Position numbers and translations under genes: made by a program. A DNA stretch of 64,000 bases from Chthoniobacterales bacterium (GTDB taxonomy: Bacteria; Verrucomicrobiota; Verrucomicrobiia; Chthoniobacterales; UBA10450): NCBI GenBank assembly GCA_013821455.1, contig JACDGS010000018.1:16082-80081 (forward strand), given 5' to 3'. Positions 59,912 to 64,000 of this stretch are shown in pieces. The notes beneath the pieces are model-generated. The model saw only the letters and a list, made by a program, of their open reading frames with translations. It had not been told where the DNA came from and searched no databases. Every line of letters starts with the position of its first letter. Position 1 is the stretch's first letter.

Positions 59912-60900
59912 TAGGGGTCAGAGCTTACTATCGACACTGGAAAGAAGATTAGAAAGATAGCTGGTACTGCCCATGCGGAGCCTTTCTGCGATCCAGCGCC
60001 GGCTCATCGGCGTTTGGCTGCGTAACTGCCGCGCGATTTCCACCTTTAAGGGATGACCTTTGGGCGCCGACGCCAGGTCCACCTCGCCCCAACGTGCCAC
60101 CGCCAGGCTCTCCGCGATCAAACGTTGCGCCAAGGCTTCATCCGTCTCCGCCCTCTCCCGCGCCAGTTCGCCGCGCCGACCTGGCCGCGACAGCTTCTCC
60201 GCCAGCCAGTCGGCGAAATCCTCCGCCCCCACCTTCCAGCCCCGTCGCAGTTGCCCTTCCGCTTCTCCCGCCGGCCGCACCCGCGCCGCCGCCATCCGCC
60301 GTTCAAACTCTCGCCGGGTCGCCGCCGTATCCTTTCCAAGTCCATGTGCTCCAAAAAGCCGATCGATCCGCAGCCACGGTGGCCGCTCTTTGAGATGGCG
60401 ATAGGCCACATAGCTACTCCAACGATAAGCTTCCAGTTTCTCCTTCGGAGCGATCAACCCCGCCCGCGCGGGATTGAGATGCACGTAATCGCAGGCCGCA
60501 CGCAGGTAGCTGCGGGAGCGTTCATCGATGAGCTGGGCTTTGTAGCGCCCTTGAAAGAGATGACCGCTCAGTCCATGCCGCCGGTTAAAACGCTGCGTGT
60601 AGGTGCCCAGGAACCATTGCATTCCTACCGTCAGATTGGCTTGTGGAGTTTCCAGGACCAGGTGAAAATGATTGCTCATCAGACAGTAGGCCTGCACTTG
60701 CCAGCCCGTCTTGCCACACACCTGCGCCAAAGTGTGCAAGAACTCCCGCCAATCCGCCTCATCTAAGAAGATCGCCTCGCGTCGATCTCCACGGCTCAGC
60801 ACATGATAGAGGGCCCCTTCATATTCGATCCGCAACGATCGCGCCATACGACCACCTTCACACGAGCCAAATCAGTGTCAATAGTAAGCTCTGACCCCTA
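59912..60900 (-). mobile_element. RAYT-type (REP-associated) transposon with 26-bp terminal inverted repeats
   Basis: TAGGGGTCAGAGCTTACTAT.. at 59912-59937 and its near-exact inverse at 60874-60900 bound the transposase gene. The left repeat overlaps the transposase stop, so its last residues (VDSKL) are encoded by the repeat. The element is 989 bases. The same ends, without transposase, form the 100-bp hairpin at 63745-63844. Confidence 0.85.
59918..60847 (-). CDS. REP-associated tyrosine transposase (RAYT, IS200/IS605 Y1-type)
   Basis: 309 residues. Catalytic HUH in MSNHFHLVLETP, MARSLRIEYEGALYHVLSRGDRREAIF start, GLSGHLFQGRYKAQLI and DYVHLNPARAGL carry the Y1 transposase fold; the predicted nucleophile Tyr lies in the second half. 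C-terminal helix-turn-helix: TPMSRRWIAERLRMGSTSYLSNLLSSV. RAYTs process single-stranded hairpins (REP sequences) and spread them through bacterial genomes. It is flanked by the family's terminal repeats and has a MITE copy 2.9 kb away. Its link to the TGTCATCCCGAGC hairpins is not shown, since their ends differ. Confidence 0.9.
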   Translation of the reverse strand: MARSLRIEYEGALYHVLSRGDRREAIFLDEADWREFLHTLAQVCGKTGWQVQAYCLMSNHFHLVLETPQANLTVGMQWFLGTYTQRFNRRHGLSGHLFQGRYKAQLIDERSRSYLRAACDYVHLNPARAGLIAPKEKLEAYRWSSYVAYRHLKERPPWLRIDRLFGAHGLGKDTAATRREFERRMAAARVRPAGEAEGQLRRGWKVGAEDFADWLAEKLSRPGRRGELARERAETDEALAQRLIAESLAVARWGEVDLASAPKGHPLKVEIARQLRSQTPMSRRWIAERLRMGSTSYLSNLLSSVDSKL

Positions 60901-61101
60901 TTGCTATCCCCTCTATGTCGCACTGCCAGCATAGCTACCGCTAACAAGGAGTAAGTGAAGAGCGAAACGGCGGCGAACCGAATGTCTCACGTAAAGCGGC
61001 GAGCAACGATCATAGATCAGCTACGCTAATTTGGACCTCGCCGTCGAGCCTAAGAAAACACTTAGTCAATTCCCGCCGCCATCCGATCTCCGTTCTCGCG
61101 A

Positions 61102-62190
61102 TTAGTTGCTGGCTAACTGCTCGAGCTGGAGCGCCGCACGCAGGTGTGGAACGAGCCGTTTCGTAAACTCGACCGAATCGCCCGCCGATAGGTGTGACCA
61201 TTCCGGACAGGTGAAGCCCGCTAGCTCCGGGAAATCTTCGAAATAGATGCCGGGCGCTTTCGTTTGTTGTAAGAGCGGCTCCCACATTTGCTCTCGCGGC
61301 GTGGTCTTATCTTCGTAGGTCTTGAGTTCGCCGCTAAGAGGCAGACGCACGAATACAATCCTTCCCCCGCGAGCCCGGAGCTTCTGAACCGCAGTTTGCG
61401 TATCGCGGAAGCGCGCGGCCAGTGCTTCCCGGTTCTTCGCGGCAAAGACCTCCGGCGGAATGAAGCGCGGAGCCGGTGGCGGCGTGAAGAGGCGCGCCCA
61501 ACGACTTTTCACCTTTTCCTGGAGCCGTTCCGGCCGCGCACATTGCTCGACCATGCGCGCGCGCCTTTCTCGATCGATCGAGCAAAAGTAAGGTGGAGGC
61601 CGCGGCGGAATGAGAGCGTTTGGACGGTCGGGGATGGGCAAATCCTTCAAGAGATCACCCAGGTTCAGCTCGTTTTGTCTGAGGAAGGCAAAGCTCTCCT
61701 CTAACGGAATGGAGATCTCATGACTCACGCGTTGTGCCCAAGTCTGTCCGTGATAGCGGCGAACGGCCTTCTCGGAATTCTCTACCAGCGGGCCACCCGG
61801 AGCGAAAAACATCCGCGGGACAATGCTACAAATGATCGTGCCATGGAATTGGTCATCGTTGGCCAGATCGGCCAGGACTGGATAGGCGCAACTGCCGGGA
61901 AGCGCGAGTTGCACGGGGCGTTTGCCGAGGCCGTGCTCGAGTTCATCGAGGTCGAGATCATACCAGGCCCGCGAGTCGCCGATGATAACTAAAGATTCCG
62001 GATCGACCCGGCGCCTTGTTTGAGCCCAAAGATCGTCCGTGTTGTTCAGGGTAGGCTGATAACCAAGCGCACGGCAATAGACCTCCCATGCGGCGACGGC
62101 GATAAGGACACCTATGACTACGGTGATAGTAACTCCACGCCACGGCAGCGCGGGAATGACCCGCTCAAAATTGGAAGTAGATGAATGCAT
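61102..62190 (-). CDS. SGNH/DltD-like membrane-anchored protein, partner of MBOAT
   Basis: 362 residues. One N-terminal membrane segment (VTITVVIGVLIAVAAWEVY, about 20-38), then a periplasmic domain with LVIIGDSRAWYDLDLDEL (GDS of block I) and, near the C-terminus, CPEWSHLSAGDSVEF (Asp/His-type block V; here W-S-H). This fits AlgJ/AlgX/DltD/WcfA-type SGNH proteins that receive or transfer O-acetyl groups with an MBOAT partner. Its start overlaps the end of the MBOAT gene by 26 bases, so translation is coupled. Acceptor is probably an extracellular polysaccharide (inference). Confidence 0.75.
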   Translation of the reverse strand: MHSSTSNFERVIPALPWRGVTITVVIGVLIAVAAWEVYCRALGYQPTLNNTDDLWAQTRRRVDPESLVIIGDSRAWYDLDLDELEHGLGKRPVQLALPGSCAYPVLADLANDDQFHGTIICSIVPRMFFAPGGPLVENSEKAVRRYHGQTWAQRVSHEISIPLEESFAFLRQNELNLGDLLKDLPIPDRPNALIPPRPPPYFCSIDRERRARMVEQCARPERLQEKVKSRWARLFTPPPAPRFIPPEVFAAKNREALAARFRDTQTAVQKLRARGGRIVFVRLPLSGELKTYEDKTTPREQMWEPLLQQTKAPGIYFEDFPELAGFTCPEWSHLSAGDSVEFTKRLVPHLRAALQLEQLASN

Positions 62191-63586
62191 TACTGTTGCC
62201 CTGAGTAAGGATAATGGCGGCCGCCATGAGGAACCACGCCATGGTCACCAGCCAGCGCGGAAGACGTGAGACAGCGGTTTCGAGTGAGATGTCGCGCAAA
62301 GCCCAATGTGCGAGGAGAAGAAAGAGAGTCACGATGCCGACTTGTAAGAGCTCACGCGTGCTCAGAATAGCGTCACCGGTCACATGTCGGCCAAACATTC
62401 CGCCGAGCAACCGGCCGGCCGCTTCGAAGCTCGACGCACGAAAGTAAACCCAGGCGATCAAGACCGCGACATAGGTCGCCAGGCCGATGAGGAACTTAAC
62501 CGCAATATTTTCGACCCAAGCCGCTTCTTGGAAGACCGCCTTGAGTAACCGCTCGAGCGCGAGATAAGAGCCATGGAGCAAACCCCAGACGACAAAGGTC
62601 CAGGCCGCGCCGTGCCACAGGCCGCCGATAAACATAACGACAATGAGATTAACCATCGCACGCGCAGCCCCGAGACGATTTCCGCCTAACGGAATGTAGA
62701 GATAGTCGCGCAGGAAAGTAGAAAGTGAGATATGCCAGCGCCGCCAAAAGTCAGAGAATCCGAGCGCGGCGTAGGGAAAACGGAAATTATCCTTGAGATG
62801 AAAGCCGAGACAAAGAGCGGCGCCGATTGCACAAATCGAGTAGCCGGCGAAGTCGAAGAAAATTTGGCCGGCAAAGGCAATCACACCGGTCCAGGAATCG
62901 AGAGCTACGAGCGGACCGGCATAACCAAAGACACGATCAGCCGACCCGGCGAGCAGGGTATCGGCCAGCACGATTTTTTCGAAAAGGCCGAGAGTCATGA
63001 GCAACAAGCCCCAAAGGAAGCGCCCCTCATGTGGCTTTGGCGGAGCTTCGAGTTGCGGGAGAAAATCACCGGCGCGCACGATTGGTCCCGCGACGAGTTG
63101 AGGAAAGAATGAGACCGCCAGAGTGAAGTCGCGCAGAGAGCGAGTCGGCTGCATCACCCCGCGATAGATATCGAGAGTGTAAGAAAGGGAATGGAAAGTG
63201 TAGAAGGAGATCCCTATCGGCAAGAAGACATCGAGATGCGGCGGCTTGTACGCTATCCCGCCGCGGGCCAGGACCCAGGTAAAGTTCTCAAGCAGAAAAT
63301 TACCGTATTTAAAAAAGCCGAGCATGCTCAAGTTCACCGCTACGCTAATAACTAGCCATACTCTGCGTTGCACCGGTTCCCTGACTTTCCCCATCTTGCG
63401 TCCGAGATAGAAATCCATCGCCGTCGTCGCGAAAAGAAGCGCGGCGAAGGGCGGATTCCAGGCGCCGTAAAAAAGATAGCTGGCGAGCAGAAGCAAATTC
63501 TTGCGCGCGTTCCAAGAACGCATGCTCCAATAAAAACTGAGCACCACCGCGAAAAAGACAACGAAGGTGAGTGAGTTGAAGAGCAT
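62165..63586 (-). CDS. MBOAT family O-acyltransferase (AlgI-like)
   Basis: 473 residues with about ten or eleven hydrophobic segments. AlgI family signatures: FVVFFAVVLSFYWSMRS at the start, FFKYGNFLLENFTW, LPIGISFYTFHSLSYTLDIYRG, DFWRRWHISLSTFLRDYLYIPLGGNR and the catalytic His in IGGLWHGAAWTFVVWGLLHGSYL. MBOAT proteins move acetyl groups from a cytoplasmic donor across the membrane to a sugar outside; a separate SGNH protein then transfers it. The partner gene directly follows and overlaps. Likely acts with the glycan genes at 29-39 kb, although they are 22 kb away. Confidence 0.9.
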   Translation of the reverse strand: MLFNSLTFVVFFAVVLSFYWSMRSWNARKNLLLLASYLFYGAWNPPFAALLFATTAMDFYLGRKMGKVREPVQRRVWLVISVAVNLSMLGFFKYGNFLLENFTWVLARGGIAYKPPHLDVFLPIGISFYTFHSLSYTLDIYRGVMQPTRSLRDFTLAVSFFPQLVAGPIVRAGDFLPQLEAPPKPHEGRFLWGLLLMTLGLFEKIVLADTLLAGSADRVFGYAGPLVALDSWTGVIAFAGQIFFDFAGYSICAIGAALCLGFHLKDNFRFPYAALGFSDFWRRWHISLSTFLRDYLYIPLGGNRLGAARAMVNLIVVMFIGGLWHGAAWTFVVWGLLHGSYLALERLLKAVFQEAAWVENIAVKFLIGLATYVAVLIAWVYFRASSFEAAGRLLGGMFGRHVTGDAILSTRELLQVGIVTLFLLLAHWALRDISLETAVSRLPRWLVTMAWFLMAAAIILTQGNSNAFIYFQF

Positions 63587-63945
63587 CGCGCACCCTTCCT
63601 AGGAACTGACAGCGCTTACCGCAAGGATATTCGGTGGCGACTTCTTATTAACACCAGACCATGACACGCACGTCCCCACTCGGAGGTATCACCAGATCTT
63701 TACGCGAACGTCGTCCGCGCGGTACATCTTATCACCGCGGGGGATAGGAGTCAGAGCTTACTATCGACACATCGAAAAAAAGTCTCGAGGAAATCGGGAA
63801 GGTGGAACCGGGGTTTTGTGTCGATAGTAAGCTCTGATTCCTATTCCCCTCCTCAGACTACGTCCGCGGTTCGAATTCTGTCAAGATTTGCACACTGGGC
63901 TTGCATTGATTTTTCGGACAGTGAATGAGGGACCAATACCTGTTG
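63587..63945. other. 359-base intergenic region: MITE and IS end
   Basis: From the MBOAT start to the end of the IS3-family frame: no gene. It holds the 100-bp RAYT-type hairpin at 63745-63844 and, from about 63889, the terminal inverted repeat of the IS3-family element. Nothing else recognised in 63587-63744. Confidence 0.6.
63745..63844. mobile_element. MITE with the same ends as the RAYT transposon
   Basis: TAGGAGTCAGAGCTTACTAT.. (63745-63770) and its inverse at 63818-63844 bracket a 47-bp centre without coding capacity. Ends match those at 59912-59937 and 60874-60900 with few mismatches, so it is probably mobilised in trans by the RAYT or is a deletion derivative. Confidence 0.85.
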
Positions 63946-64000
63946 TTAGTTGTTTAGTTGGGATTCAAAAGCGATCGGACTGATGTAGGCAAGACTGGAG
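63889..64000 (-). mobile_element. End of an IS3-family insertion sequence (continues beyond the window)
   Basis: A terminal repeat TGGGCTTGCATTGATTTTTC, closing with GGACA, lies at about 63897-63920, and an open frame on the minus strand, 63946 to beyond 64000, ends SSLAYISPIAFESQLNN followed by TAA. The stretch SSLxYxSPxxFE is the usual C-terminus of IS3-family OrfB transposases. Only the last 17 codons are visible. Confidence 0.65.
63946..64000 (-). CDS. IS3-family transposase OrfB, C-terminal end only
   Basis: Partial frame read on the minus strand from the window edge to TAA at 63948-63946, encoding SSLAYISPIAFESQLNN. The motif matches the integrase-core C-terminus (HSSLGYLSPxEFE) of IS3-family OrfB proteins, which catalyse cut-and-copy transposition via a DDE core. 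The DDE residues lie outside the window. Too short for subgroup assignment. Confidence 0.6.
   Translation of the reverse strand, partial: SSLAYISPIAFESQLNN

Noticed and set aside
1..64000. Search for tRNA, rRNA and riboswitches
   Set aside because: No cloverleaf-like pairing with a T-loop GGTTCGAATC signature and no known riboswitch core were recognised by eye; a covariance-model scan would be needed to be sure.

Overview
The window looks like chromosomal DNA of a high-GC soil bacterium of the Verrucomicrobiota, probably near Chthoniobacterales/Spartobacteria. This is inferred from gene content: a Dop/PafA (Pup or UBact) family gene, a paired DUF1800/DUF1501 locus, single-cytochrome succinate dehydrogenase, secreted proteins with C-terminal 'ALGPSL'-type repeats and a dockerin-like tail, and dispersed hairpin repeats with a REP-associated transposase. 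No rRNA, tRNA or CRISPR array was recognised.

Layout. 1-29 kb is mostly housekeeping: DUF5069 protein, Dop/PafA ligase, SurA/PpiD-like chaperone, TPR protein, hybrid histidine kinase, 2Fe-2S protein, DUF1800 + DUF1501, ATP-grasp, flavin monooxygenase, prmA, tandem nucleoside diphosphate kinase, aspartate aminotransferase, GH57 enzyme, MBL-rhodanese, cutA, mnmA, alkyladenine glycosylase, 5'-nucleotidase, a frameshifted glyoxalase-like gene, Uma2, secA, ridA and pyrE. 29-39 kb is a surface-glycan block: a sulfotransferase-GT2-GT4 fusion, a membrane GT-C-like/glycoside hydrolase fusion, a methyltransferase, a DPM1-like GT2 and a GT39-like protein. 39.6-46.6 kb holds three tandem arylsulfotransferase (ASST)-like secreted paralogues. 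46.9-50.3 kb is sdhCAB, followed by an unknown membrane protein. 52.5-57.5 kb is a pyruvate dehydrogenase E1a-E1b-E2 operon followed by Fe-S assembly genes (rhodanese-like, IscU/NifU-like, SufT). 57.9-64 kb is accessory: a BNR/dockerin-like secreted protein, a RAYT transposase with its terminal repeats, an SGNH-like/MBOAT O-acyltransferase pair, a MITE derived from the RAYT ends, and the end of an IS3-family element.

The most striking signal is a short motif, GCCTAACG (reverse CGTTAGGC, usually extended to GCCTAACGA), which I count about 85 times by hand against roughly 2-3 expected by chance. It lies in both orientations, in genes and between genes, and is packed at about one per 0.4 kb over 0-29.7 kb. 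It almost disappears from the glycan/ASST island (29.7-47.4 kb) and from the mobile-element end (57-64 kb). At two convergent gene junctions it forms perfect 18-bp palindromes. This resembles the distribution of DNA uptake sequences or highly iterated palindromes of other phyla, and I know of no description of this motif. Its function is inference.

A second layer is a family of about 100-bp hairpin elements bounded by TGTCATCCCGAGC and its complement, about ten copies, all intergenic. One of them supplies the probable start codon of prmA.
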